A stretch of 64,000 nucleotides of DNA, taken from positions 1 to 64,000 of the forward strand of contig DUBB01000002.1 in NCBI GenBank assembly GCA_012960535.1, written 5' to 3'. This document shows, piece by piece, positions 33,184 to 42,520 of this stretch. The position numbers were made by a program, and so were the translations under genes. Under the pieces are notes generated by a model, which saw nothing but the letters and a program-made list of their open reading frames with translations, ran no database searches and was not told where the DNA came from. The stretch is from Gammaproteobacteria bacterium. GTDB lineage: Bacteria; Pseudomonadota; Gammaproteobacteria; Pseudomonadales; Azotimanducaceae. Each line of letters opens with the position of its first letter. Position 1 is the first letter of the stretch.

Positions 33184-34754
33184 ACGTTAGCCGATGTCTC
33201 GGTATTGAACAGGGTATTGATCAGATCCTCGGGCAGTGGTTGAGTGAGCTTTGAAACAACGACTGTCAGTGTAATGGATACGATTTCGCCCATAACGGCA
33301 CAGGAGTAGGGATTTGGTCCTTCACCCCTGAGCCAGGTAACTGCGCTGAACAGCGGCGAATCAGCAAACCAGGCTGGCTCTAGAATCTGTGAATGCAACA
33401 CAATAAATACGCCAAAACCACCGAGCAGACCAGCGAAAGCGCCGTTAGTGGTTACACCCCGCCAGAGGGCACCAATCACCAGCGGTCCAGCAAATGCTGC
33501 CATCATGCCGCCTACACCGATCCAGACGATCAGTGCCACGTTGACTTCCATCAGGGACCAGGCCATGACCATACAGATCAGCAGTACCCCTACGGTAGAA
33601 ATCCGACTGATCTTGAGCACTCGCTGATCCAGTTGTTCTGGGGTCAGGTCGGGGCGGGTTATGGGCACAATGGTGCGACGATAAAGGTCGTTGGCGATGA
33701 TCTGGGAGGAAGAGATGACCAGGCCGTCGGCCGTACTCATCACGGCAGAAAGCACACCTATTCCAATTAGTGCTGCCAACCAGGTAGGAAATAGTTCTAT
33801 GAACAGCATCGGTAGAGCTTGATTCGGATTAGCGCCTGCAGCATACAAGGCATCACCAAAGTATGCCCGAGCCAGTAATCCGCCGACACCCAGCATGCCG
33901 AGTGTTAAACCGAACAGGGCCGCTAGTTTCACAAATTGCATTCGATCGCCTTTGGAATCCAGGGCCCACAATTTGTTACCCAAATGAGGCAGTAAGCCCA
34001 GCGGCATATGAGCAAAAGCAATGACAAAAATTGACCACCAGGAATGATAAAGCGGCGTGGCTGGATTGAGTGGCGTGGTCAGATTTGAGTCTTGGCCTTC
34101 CAGATTGGCCAACATACCGCTGAAGCCACCTTCAATACCGTAGCCACTGAGCGTCAGGACAATGACCAGCAGGGCTAATAGCAGCATCATTGCGCCCTGT
34201 GCACCGTCGGTCAGAATATCTGCATGGGCGCCACCCAGTAAAATATAAATCAGTAGCACCAGGGTGGTTATAATTAACGCCCAGTCTGAATTCAGTCCGA
34301 GCATGATCTCAAACATGACCACCCCGGAAACCAACTGCCCGGCTAGATAAAAGAATAGCACCAGTGAGAGAAGCGATACCAGCAGACGCATTACATCGGA
34401 TTGATATCGGTCACCGAGGTATTCTGGGATGGATCGATTGCCAAAGCGGTTGCCTGAAGTGGCAATCAAGCGCATGGATATGAGAATTCCGAAATAAACC
34501 CCAATGGGATAAAGAAAATTTCCCCAGTTAGCAGCGAGTCCCCATTCGTAGGATAACGCTGGGCTGCCAAGAAAAGTGGCACCGCTTGCCGTTGAAGCAG
34601 CGAAAGCTAAAGCTAGAAAATAGGGACCGTAAGCACCTCTTGCCGTTGCAAAATCATCTGCATGCTTTATTCTACGCTGGGCATACAGGCCAATGCCCAG
34701 CATGGCGCTTATGTAAAGCGCCAAAAATATCCAAGACCAGGTTGTCAAACTCAT
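33180..34754 (-). CDS. Sodium:solute symporter (SSS family)
   Basis: About 524 residues with thirteen or so membrane segments. FATARGAYGPYFLALAFAASTASGATFLG and GRSIPEYLGDRY-like (NRSIPEYLGDRYQ) segments mark the family. The frame runs to 34832, but ATG 34754 (MSLTTWSWIF) starts at the first membrane helix and has AAAGGGA eight bases upstream, so it is preferred. Divergent from the DUF5916 gene. Substrate unknown; a ureide, carboxylate or nucleoside would fit the neighbourhood. Confidence 0.85.
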   Translation of the reverse strand: MSLTTWSWIFLALYISAMLGIGLYAQRRIKHADDFATARGAYGPYFLALAFAASTASGATFLGSPALSYEWGLAANWGNFLYPIGVYFGILISMRLIATSGNRFGNRSIPEYLGDRYQSDVMRLLVSLLSLVLFFYLAGQLVSGVVMFEIMLGLNSDWALIITTLVLLIYILLGGAHADILTDGAQGAMMLLLALLVIVLTLSGYGIEGGFSGMLANLEGQDSNLTTPLNPATPLYHSWWSIFVIAFAHMPLGLLPHLGNKLWALDSKGDRMQFVKLAALFGLTLGMLGVGGLLARAYFGDALYAAGANPNQALPMLFIELFPTWLAALIGIGVLSAVMSTADGLVISSSQIIANDLYRRTIVPITRPDLTPEQLDQRVLKISRISTVGVLLICMVMAWSLMEVNVALIVWIGVGGMMAAFAGPLVIGALWRGVTTNGAFAGLLGGFGVFIVLHSQILEPAWFADSPLFSAVTWLRGEGPNPYSCAVMGEIVSITLTVVVSKLTQPLPEDLINTLFNTETSANV

Positions 34755-34915
34755 ACAGCAATCCCTTTCAGCTTCGTATTCAACCATGATTGTTTGCTGG
34801 GTAACAAGTGATAAGAATTTTGATGTCAACATAAACAGGACATATAAAGATCAGTATGAGACTATGGGCCGGGGGCTAGGATAGGTTAATGATTTGGAGT
34901 GCCAGAGGAGTATTA

Positions 34916-37414
34916 ATGAAAAGGCTAAGATATTTAGTCAGCTTTATCCCTGTTTATGCTTTTTGGCTTTCAACCCTTGCTTATGCCCAGCAGAATCAGC
35001 CAGTTGAGCAGGTCGTGTTCAGGACACTCAATGGGGTACCTATGCACGAGATTTCCGTGCAGAAATATGCTGACCACGAATTCATCATAAAGCTGGACGG
35101 AATAGTCGACGAGCCGGTTTGGATGCAAGTACCTGCCTTCGACAATCTGATCGTCACGGTTCCTTTCACGGGGCTTCCAGGCAAGTATCCCACTGAAATA
35201 AGAATGGCGGCTACCGACAAAGGCATGTATGTCTCGGCGCTAATGTATCAGCCGAATGAGTCGCTGGTTCGTCGTTTGTCTTCCAGAGATCAGTTCGTGG
35301 ATCGGGATGTTTTCGGTTTTACCATGGATACCTCTGGCCAGGGTTTGTTTGCTTACTTTTTCATGGTTGCATTAGGCGATTCGGTGGTAGATGGCAAGGT
35401 CTTACCGGAGAGGCGGTACGAAAATGACTGGGATGGCCCGTGGATTGGCCGGTCCGCTGAGTTTGAGGGTGGCTGGAGTGTTGAGATGTTTCTGCCCTGG
35501 TCAATGTTCAATATACCCAAAGGTGAAGGCCCGAGAGATATCGGATTTGCAGTAAGTCGTCATGTGTCGATTCTCAATCAGCGATATCAATGGCCAGGAC
35601 ACTCTTATTCGACCCCACAATTCGTGTCTGCCCTCAATAATTTTGTTGTCGACGGCGTTCAACCGAAGAAGCAGTTTTCAATTATCCCCTATGTTTCGGC
35701 AATCCAGGATTCGGCCAGGGAACTGACTGATTTGCGGCTTGGTGTCGACATGAACTGGAAACCTTCTACTTTGTTTGAACTGACGGCTAGCCTCAATCCC
35801 GATTTTGGTGCTGTTGAAGCAGATGATGTGGTGCTTAATTTAACCGCTCTGGAAACATTTTTTCCAGAAAAGCGGCTGTTCTTTCTTGAAGGCAATGAGG
35901 TTTTCGCGACAACACCAAGAGCCAGTAGTGGCAGTGCCCATCGCGAAATCAGCAACGAAGATTATGCCAACACGTCAAGGAGGGCATTTGTTGCTGACTT
36001 TTTACCTTCGCCGATTTCTCTGCTTAATACTCGACGCATAGGTGGCACCGCCAATCAGGTCAACCCGGTCACCGATGTGGAATTAAATCAAGGTGAGCGA
36101 GATGTCCCCACAGACCTGTTGGGCGCGGTGAAGTTTACTGGATCTCTTGAGAATTTTCGCTACGGTATCCTGGCTGCTGCAGAAGATGATGTTAACTGGC
36201 GAGGAACAGATGGCCTGGGTAAGGCAGTAGACGTCATAGCCGATGGTCGGGAGTTCACTGTAGTCCGTTTGCTCTACGAGAAATCTAAGAAGGACAGAAT
36301 TGGTATTGGATACCTGGGTACGCTGGCCAGTGGCGCTCTGTATGATGCGAAAGTTCACGGCCTTGATATGCATTATGGGACTGCCAGCGGTAACCTTTCA
36401 GCCGATATCCAATTGCTGACCAGTGATGTCGCTGGCTTGAGTGGCCAGGGTGGTATTTTAGATGTCCGCTATGCGTCTTCATCATCCATGCAGCATAAAT
36501 TGGAACTTGATTATTTTGATGACTCAGTGGATGTTAATGATTTAGGTTTCCTGCGTAGAAATAATTATCGAGGTGCCCAGTACGTTTGGAGTTATGCAAG
36601 GTCTGAATCCGGAAAACTGATGAAAGGAATGCGCGGCACCGTCGTGTTGCGGCATCAGACTAATCTGACCGCTGGGCAGGTTATAGATCGTGGTATCTAC
36701 TGGCGACAGAAGATTGAATTACCCGGCAGAAACACGATTCGCTCACTCATTGCCTACCTGCCCGAACATTACCAGGACCTGGATAGTAGAGGTAATGGCG
36801 CTTATCGAGCGGACAGTCGTGCCTTTTGGAGTCTGTTATGGTCAACAGATGCCTCCAGAATGTTCAGCTTTTCTTCGGGTATTGGACGCTTTCAGGAGGA
36901 CCTGGGCGGTTGGAGCACGAGAGCCAGTGCCGGCGTGACCGCCCGGTTTACAGACAGTCTCTTTTTGGATTTTGATGTGAAATATACCCAGCGCAAGGGT
37001 TGGCTTGTACATCAGGGTCAGCGGAATTTTGGCGCCTACGACGGCATCGACTGGCAGCCCAGTGTTGATCTGAACTGGTTCGTTGCAGCGGGCCATCAAT
37101 TAAGATTTTCCCTGCAGTGGGCAGGGGTTAGAATGTCAGAGCAGGGGTTTTACGCTATACCAGAAAATGACGGTGATCTGGTCGCGGCTACCAGAACACG
37201 GCCTGATTATGACTTCACGGTCAGCTTATTGACCACGCAGATACGCTACCGCTGGGAAATTGCGCCCTTGACGGATTTATTTATTGTGTACAATCGCGGC
37301 AACAAACTACCTTTTCGCCATCGTGATGAATTCTCTGATTTGTTTTCGGATACGTTCCGGGATCCCATTGTTGATACCTTGATTGCCAAGTTTCGTTACC
37401 GGTTTGGAAATTAG
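34916..37414 (+). CDS. DUF5916-type outer-membrane protein with N-terminal CBM9-like domain
   Basis: About 832 residues. Signal peptide (LVSFIPVYAFWLSTLAYAQ), an N-terminal domain around IKLDGIVDEPVWMQVPAFDNL that resembles family 9 carbohydrate-binding modules, then the DUF5916 core with LNPDFGAVEADDVVLNLTALETFFPEKRLFFLEG. The second half alternates short beta-strands and ends in DTLIAKFRYRFGN, fitting an outer-membrane barrel. Starts at ATG 34916 with AGAGGAG. Function unknown; such genes often lie with hydrolases and transporters. Confidence 0.8.
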   Translation: MKRLRYLVSFIPVYAFWLSTLAYAQQNQPVEQVVFRTLNGVPMHEISVQKYADHEFIIKLDGIVDEPVWMQVPAFDNLIVTVPFTGLPGKYPTEIRMAATDKGMYVSALMYQPNESLVRRLSSRDQFVDRDVFGFTMDTSGQGLFAYFFMVALGDSVVDGKVLPERRYENDWDGPWIGRSAEFEGGWSVEMFLPWSMFNIPKGEGPRDIGFAVSRHVSILNQRYQWPGHSYSTPQFVSALNNFVVDGVQPKKQFSIIPYVSAIQDSARELTDLRLGVDMNWKPSTLFELTASLNPDFGAVEADDVVLNLTALETFFPEKRLFFLEGNEVFATTPRASSGSAHREISNEDYANTSRRAFVADFLPSPISLLNTRRIGGTANQVNPVTDVELNQGERDVPTDLLGAVKFTGSLENFRYGILAAAEDDVNWRGTDGLGKAVDVIADGREFTVVRLLYEKSKKDRIGIGYLGTLASGALYDAKVHGLDMHYGTASGNLSADIQLLTSDVAGLSGQGGILDVRYASSSSMQHKLELDYFDDSVDVNDLGFLRRNNYRGAQYVWSYARSESGKLMKGMRGTVVLRHQTNLTAGQVIDRGIYWRQKIELPGRNTIRSLIAYLPEHYQDLDSRGNGAYRADSRAFWSLLWSTDASRMFSFSSGIGRFQEDLGGWSTRASAGVTARFTDSLFLDFDVKYTQRKGWLVHQGQRNFGAYDGIDWQPSVDLNWFVAAGHQLRFSLQWAGVRMSEQGFYAIPENDGDLVAATRTRPDYDFTVSLLTTQIRYRWEIAPLTDLFIVYNRGNKLPFRHRDEFSDLFSDTFRDPIVDTLIAKFRYRFGN

Positions 37415-37503
37415 AGCCAGGCCAGAATGCGCTTGCAGGGCCTGTACCGCCGGCTGGTGGATCTAGGCTTTCATACACTCATACTGCTTTGCTGCAGATC
37501 AGG

Positions 37504-38556
37504 CTAGCCCCAGGTTTGCAATTTGTTAGATTCGGAATATTGGTCTATCGAAGTTTCCGTGCGCATAGCCACCGTGCTGTTATGGGTTTCGGGGTCAAGC
37601 GGTAAACCGGTGCCGTTTGCAACCTTGGTGATCCCGTTAAAGCCTGCTATAACGGCTACGGCATCGAGGCTTGCCTGCTCACCAAGTTCGCTGAAGGCAT
37701 TTTCACGTGCTGTCTGTATCATTGTCTTTGAACCCGTTACAATGGCGTCTGCTAGGGTCAGCAGAGTGGCTTCATTTGCTATGCCGATATCCAGAGAACT
37801 GGTATTGGTTAATTTTCCTAAATTGAAAGAAGTCTGGGTTCTATCGCCACTTCGACGAAGCAGCATGGTATGGGAAGTCGTTCAGTAGAAGCATTGATTT
37901 AACGATGAGACTCGTGCCGCCAGCATCTCCGTTTGACCTCTGGATAAGTCAAATTCCATATCACTCAGGCTGTAGTGTTTGCGCATCACCTTGAAAAACA
38001 GATCGATTGCCGTGGGCACTAAACCTAATGCTCTTGCAATATTAGGTGTGCTGGGTAAGCCGGTATTGGATGGGACATTTTTCACATCAAGGATGGGGAG
38101 CCAGGCTCCCGCATCGATGACATTTGGATTAGTGATTCTGGAAGGTTCTCCTTGTCTGGCTTTTAAAGGGGGTGATAATTCCTGGCCGGTACCTTCGGCA
38201 AAGGTATCCATGATAACGCCGCAGGCAATGATACCTAGCAATTCAATATACACTTCAGCTGGCATTTCTGGGCGTAGCCGGTTAAACCAAGATTGGGTCA
38301 ATCGGCCAGAATCGCTGCTGATCCTATGGATAACTTCGATATAGTCAGTCGGAAGATCCGAGACTGCGTCATGAAGGCCATCAATAGCGTACGGTGATAA
38401 CGCATTTTTTCTGGATTGGCAGAGGGCGCAGTCCTTGCTGTGCCGGCTTTCCAGAATGACCTGGTTGCGAGTCTTACCATCCAGCCATGTGCCTGGCCCG
38501 GCAATTTCTTCAAGGGCGGTGTGGTGTGCATCACTGATGGACTTACGTATCAGCAT
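37504..38556 (-). CDS. Two-domain AhpD-like (alkylhydroperoxidase/CMD) protein, candidate selenoprotein with CxxU
   Basis: Read through an in-frame TGA at 37882-37884, the protein is 350 codons long. The first AhpD-like domain has CALC at residues 43-46. The second has E210, then C222-F-Y-[TGA 225]-T-T-S-H229, which matches the AhpD active-site spacing E-x11-C-x2-C-x3-H with the TGA in place of the peroxidatic Cys. Sequence continues in frame and stays protein-like for 125 codons. A hairpin suitable as bSECIS lies 3' of the TGA. Without selenocysteine the product would stop at 224 residues, just before the key residue. Role inferred: peroxide or disulfide redox. Divergent from a beta-lactamase-like gene. 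Confidence 0.72.
37845..37884 (-). promoter_or_regulatory. Candidate bacterial SECIS element after the in-frame TGA
   Basis: On the minus strand, TGCTGCTTC and GAAGTGGCG pair into a 9-bp stem (including three G-U pairs) closed by a GTC loop. The loop begins with GU and its G lies 26 bases after the TGA, within the 16-37 base window typical of bacterial SECIS hairpins. The fold is by hand; a three-base loop is at the small end. Confidence 0.55.
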
Positions 38557-38645
38557 GGCGTCGTTCCCTTTTTAATAACTATTGTTCAGAGATTGTGAAA
38601 TAGTTGAATGCTCAGGTCAATTAACTGTTTCGATTAAAGTTGAGG

Positions 38646-38667
38646 GGTTAATTGTTGTCAACTAACC
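38646..38667. promoter_or_regulatory. Inverted repeat between the AhpD-like and hydrolase genes
   Basis: GGTTAATTG and the complementary arm ending CTAACC match at 8 of 11 positions across a 22-bp palindrome, between two divergent start codons (38556 and 38763). Probably an operator for a local regulator; it differs from the AAACnnTCA repeats further right. Confidence 0.4.
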
Positions 38668-38762
38668 AAATTGTTGATAAGGGGTCATTTATCGCCTGGG
38701 TATGGTAACTTCAGGAGGTTGATTATTGATGGATAGATGATAAGCAAGGGAGTGTGGGAATT

Positions 38763-39974
38763 ATGAAAATAGACGCGCGGGCAGCTGGCTTTTCTGAACA
38801 GAGACTGACCAGAATCAACCAGCACCTTACCGAGAATTATATTGATAACGGCCGGATCCATGGTTGCCAGGTACTAGTTGCGCGTCATGGCTATCCCGCC
38901 CTGTTTGAGTCCTATGGCCTTAAAGATGCTGAACGAGGTCAGGCCATGGCGGCAGATACTATCTTTCGGATCTATTCCATGACCAAGCCGATTACTTCCA
39001 TCGCCTTAATGCAACTCTACGAGCGGGGTTTGTTTCAGCTCAATGACCCAGTCCACAGAGTGATTCCACAGTGGCGTGACCATCGAGTTTACCTATCCGG
39101 TGAAGGACAGTCCCTTAAAACCGAGACAGCCAGGGCACCCATGACTTTTCGGCATGTTTTGAGCCATTGTAGTGGCCTGACCTATGGAAGCTCTGTTCAT
39201 CCAGTAGACCAGGAATACCAGAGAGTGGGTGTCAGGCGCTCCGATGGAGAGACCCTGGGCTCCTTTGTAGAGAAGTTGGCCCAGGTGCCGCTGCGTTATC
39301 AGCCAGGTGAACAATGGCTTTATTCCCTTGCCACCGATGTTTGCGGGTATCTGGTCGAGACCCTATCGGGATTACCGTTTGATGAGTATCTGCAGGAATA
39401 TATTTTTGGCCCGCTTGGTATGACCGATACAGCGTTTCATGTTGCACCAGAAAAGCTGGACCGGTTTGCTGCTAATTACCAGCGGCGTACGGATAAAACC
39501 CTGAAATTGATTGATGATCCGTTAGATAGTAGTTATCAGCATAAACCTGACTTTTTTTCTGGTGGAGGCGGTCTGACAGGTACCACAGCAGATTATTACA
39601 GATTCTGCGAGATGCTCAGAGGTGGTGGTCAGTTAGATGGCGTCAGAGTTATCGGTTCGAGAACATTGCAGTTGATGACGCAGAATCATCTGAAAGGTGG
39701 GCGCGATTTGACTCAGATGGCGATAGGTGATTTCTCAGAAACCGCCTATGAAGGTGTTGGTTTTGGACTTGGTTTTGCCATGACACTGGGCCGAGTGGAA
39801 TCAGGTCAGGTAGCATCGGGCGACTACTATTGGGGTGGCGCGGCCTCTACTATTTTCTGGGTTGACCCACATGAAGATTTAGTTGTTGTTTTCATGACCC
39901 AGCTAATGCCTTCAGCTACCTTTAATTTTCGCGGCCAGTTGAAGAACATTATTTATGGTGCTATCGAGGATTGA
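38763..39974 (+). CDS. Serine hydrolase, class C beta-lactamase-like
   Basis: 403-residue member of the beta-lactamase/transpeptidase-like superfamily, more likely an esterase or amidase than a resistance enzyme. Nucleophile motif SMTK in YSMTKPITSIALMQLYERG, the Tyr motif YSLATDVCGYLVE, and the third motif region YYWGGAASTIFWVDP are seen. No signal peptide is evident, so it is likely cytoplasmic. GTG 38754 is an alternative start; the AAGGG upstream is suited to either only weakly. Confidence 0.87.
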   Translation: MKIDARAAGFSEQRLTRINQHLTENYIDNGRIHGCQVLVARHGYPALFESYGLKDAERGQAMAADTIFRIYSMTKPITSIALMQLYERGLFQLNDPVHRVIPQWRDHRVYLSGEGQSLKTETARAPMTFRHVLSHCSGLTYGSSVHPVDQEYQRVGVRRSDGETLGSFVEKLAQVPLRYQPGEQWLYSLATDVCGYLVETLSGLPFDEYLQEYIFGPLGMTDTAFHVAPEKLDRFAANYQRRTDKTLKLIDDPLDSSYQHKPDFFSGGGGLTGTTADYYRFCEMLRGGGQLDGVRVIGSRTLQLMTQNHLKGGRDLTQMAIGDFSETAYEGVGFGLGFAMTLGRVESGQVASGDYYWGGAASTIFWVDPHEDLVVVFMTQLMPSATFNFRGQLKNIIYGAIED

Positions 39975-40068
39975 AGGCACATTCGGAAATCGGTGTATAC
40001 TAAGTGTTTAAACAAGCAAGAATGATTTTTTATTCCCGTGGATTGCAGCATTACGAGAGGAGCAGATA

Positions 40069-40911
40069 GTGACGGATACTTTTAATACTATTCGATATGA
40101 AGGAGTGACAAATGGCGTCGCCAGGATTGTCCTAGCCAGGGAAGCGGCGCGAAATGCACAGGATAAGGCCATGCTGTATGAGTTGAATGCTGCTTTTGAT
40201 ATCGCCGCTCAGGATGATGATGTGAATGTCATAGTGCTGGCTGCGGACGGGCCACACTTCTCCTCTGGTCACGATTTACGAGACCGCTCGAAGATGTCTG
40301 ACTTTAAGCCCGTGGGAACCTGGGGAGGTTTTACATTGCCCGGATCTGAAGGGTCTATGGCAGTCGAGGAAGAGATTTACCTGGGATTCTGTTGGCGGTG
40401 GCGGAACATACCTAAACCTACCATTGCGGAAGTGCAGGGCAAGGTCATAGCGGGGGGACTGATGCTGGTGTGGATCTGCGACTTGATTATCGCCAGCGAA
40501 GATGCGGCTTTTTCTGATCCTGTGGTTGCTTTTGGAGTCAATGGGGTTGAGTATTTTGCCCACCCGTGGGAAGTGGGTGTTCGCAAGGCAAAAGAGATGC
40601 TGTTCACTGGTGAAGCGATTACGGCAGAACAGGCTAAATCTCTGGGCATGGTCAATCATGTTGTGCCCAGGGCGGAACTCACTGGTTTTACCACTGATAT
40701 GGCCGAGCACATTGCCCGGCGGCCCAGTATGGGATTGAAGCTTGCCAAGCAATCGGTGAATCAGATGCAGGACAGTCAGGGGCTATGGCCTGCGTTGCAG
40801 GCTGCAATGTCTTTGCAGCAATTGGGGCATGCTAATAATCACCAGATTCACGGTATGGGCGTTGACCCTAAGGGTGCTGAGATTATTCGGGCCCAGGCCA
40901 AAAAGACCTGA
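40069..40911 (+). CDS. Enoyl-CoA hydratase/isomerase (crotonase) family protein
   Basis: 280 residues. Crotonase fold with VNVIVLAADGPHFSSGHDL (oxyanion loop) and VQGKVIAGGLMLVWICDLIIASEDAAFSDP (second oxyanion residue). The usual catalytic Glu positions are not both obvious, so reaction type is uncertain. GTG start with GAGAGGAG well placed. A TGTTTAAACA palindrome at 40005-40014 lies 55 bases upstream and may be an operator. Convergent with the next crotonase gene. Confidence 0.87.
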   Translation: MTDTFNTIRYEGVTNGVARIVLAREAARNAQDKAMLYELNAAFDIAAQDDDVNVIVLAADGPHFSSGHDLRDRSKMSDFKPVGTWGGFTLPGSEGSMAVEEEIYLGFCWRWRNIPKPTIAEVQGKVIAGGLMLVWICDLIIASEDAAFSDPVVAFGVNGVEYFAHPWEVGVRKAKEMLFTGEAITAEQAKSLGMVNHVVPRAELTGFTTDMAEHIARRPSMGLKLAKQSVNQMQDSQGLWPALQAAMSLQQLGHANNHQIHGMGVDPKGAEIIRAQAKKT

Positions 40912-41032
40912 GCTTCAGCAGCCAGGTCTGCGCCTCAGGTGAATTGCTGATAAAGCCGTTAGGCAAGTTGCCGTCACTGGCAATGCCTGCTGTTCATTCA
41001 CTTGTATAATAGCCAGTGGTTTGCTTTTCCCA

Positions 41033-41863
41033 TTAATCTTTTTTAGTGCGGTAGTCTCCGAACTGGGCGTCTCTAGAGCTGAGTGCGTCGGTCAGGCCAG
41101 CAGCCAGTTCCTTAAAGTGGGCCTGGGTTGATTTGGTATGAAATGCCAGTGCCTGAATCTCAGTACCTGAACGAATTGCGGCTCGCATGCCCATCAGTTC
41201 CAGTTGTCGATGGACAGCCCGTTTGTTCATTTGCTGCAGGTCAGGCGGCACCTTAGCGACACGCTGAGCAATCTCAATCACTTTCTGTTCCAGATCTTCT
41301 TCCGGGAAGGCTCGGTTGGCAAACCCTTGTTCCGCTGCTTCGACGCCGGATATGGCATCACCTGTTAACATCATTTCCATGGCGTTGCGAAGACCTAGCA
41401 GGTGCGGGAAGAATTGATTATCGGGTGGGCTCATTGATCGTACGACTGGGTAGCCTATCTTTGCATCCCGGGCAACATAGACCAGGTCACAGGAGGTAGC
41501 CAGCTCGGTACCGCCAGCCAGGCAATAACCGTGTACCTGGGCTATTACCGGTTTAGCCAGATCCCAGACGCCAAAAAAGCCATCTACAACATGGCGTGGC
41601 CAATTACCATCACCGCCGGCAGTGTGAAATGGTTGATCATCGCGGTTATTTGCTTTGAGATCATAGCCTGCACAGAAAGCTTTACCTGCGCCACGGATGA
41701 TGGTTACTCGAATTTCAGGGTCACGATCGTTGCCCTGCAAGGTGCCATAGAGCTCCGTGCGCAGCGTGTTATTCAGTGCGTTCCTGGATTCCGGTCGGTT
41801 CAGGGTAATCCTGGATACGTGATCAGCCGGCTGATCGACGATGATATGTTTAAAATCACTCAT
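41033..41863 (-). CDS. Enoyl-CoA hydratase/isomerase (crotonase) family protein
   Basis: 276 residues. ITLNRPESRNALNNTLRTEL, IIRGAGKAFCAGYDLKAN and QVHGYCLAGGTELATSCDLVYVARDAKIG are crotonase signatures. Overlaps the upstream PPOX-family gene by eight bases, so it is the third gene of a Rieske-PPOX-crotonase operon starting at 43702. Likely hydrates an unsaturated CoA ester in the breakdown of the cluster substrate. Confidence 0.9.
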   Translation of the reverse strand: MSDFKHIIVDQPADHVSRITLNRPESRNALNNTLRTELYGTLQGNDRDPEIRVTIIRGAGKAFCAGYDLKANNRDDQPFHTAGGDGNWPRHVVDGFFGVWDLAKPVIAQVHGYCLAGGTELATSCDLVYVARDAKIGYPVVRSMSPPDNQFFPHLLGLRNAMEMMLTGDAISGVEAAEQGFANRAFPEEDLEQKVIEIAQRVAKVPPDLQQMNKRAVHRQLELMGMRAAIRSGTEIQALAFHTKSTQAHFKELAAGLTDALSSRDAQFGDYRTKKD

Positions 41864-42431
41864 GGTTTAGCCCTCTTCGTATAAGTTCCTGTTCAAAGCG
41901 AATCGTATCTGCTTCAAGTGGTGCCGCTAACTTTGACGGATCAAGTGTACCCATAGCATGGTCGCGCATTTTGATACCGTCATAGGTTATCCATTTTTCT
42001 GGTTTTACCTCCAGAACAATGCGCATGGGAGAATTCAGCATTTCTTCAAAGGCCTTTGCTTCGTCAGGATCCGGCCGCAGGGCACCGGCGAATTCTGGGT
42101 AGAACCAGTCTTTGATCGCCTGGTCATTGTGAATGGTGCAGGTTCCCTTGATGGTAACAGTTTTGCTTCTGCCCATTGAGGTACCGGTAGAGGTAATCAC
42201 AATTGAAGTTTTTGGATTTCGTCTGACCGCCGATATGCGGTGTCTATGGGCACCGGCTGTGAGCCAGATTCGACCATTTCGCCAGATATAAGACATGATC
42301 ACGCCCATAGGCCATTCATCTCTTGTACACCAGTTGAAAACACATTCTTTCTGTTCTAGCAGGAGCTTGTCCCGGTCCTCGGGATCGAGCTGATAGATAG
42401 ACACTTTTTCGTGGTCTTCGGCTTTATCCAT
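41856..42431 (-). CDS. Pyridoxamine 5'-phosphate oxidase-fold flavin protein
   Basis: 191 residues of the split-barrel flavin-binding type: WPMGVIMSYIWRNGRIWLTAGAHRHRISAVRRNPKTSIVI, then SKTVTIKGTCTIHND, ending with VLEVKPEKWITYDGIKM. Relatives use FMN or F420 and often reduce unsaturated ring compounds or haem-like molecules. Lies between a Rieske oxygenase (90 bases upstream) and a crotonase with which it overlaps, so it probably serves the same pathway. The cofactor cannot be decided here. Confidence 0.8.
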   Translation of the reverse strand: MDKAEDHEKVSIYQLDPEDRDKLLLEQKECVFNWCTRDEWPMGVIMSYIWRNGRIWLTAGAHRHRISAVRRNPKTSIVITSTGTSMGRSKTVTIKGTCTIHNDQAIKDWFYPEFAGALRPDPDEAKAFEEMLNSPMRIVLEVKPEKWITYDGIKMRDHAMGTLDPSKLAAPLEADTIRFEQELIRRGLNHE

Positions 42432-42520
42432 TTAATCATTGCTCCTTTTAACAATACCGGGTGGGGTGAGCCTCTAGCTTATCGGTTTGCCCCAGGCTTA
42501 TCAGGGTGTCCGATGGTCCC

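Noticed and set aside
37504-37866. A separate 120-residue gene starting at ATG 37866
   Set aside because: It is in the same frame as the upstream AhpD-like part, starts inside the conserved active-site motif and lacks a ribosome-binding site. Read-through at TGA explains it better.
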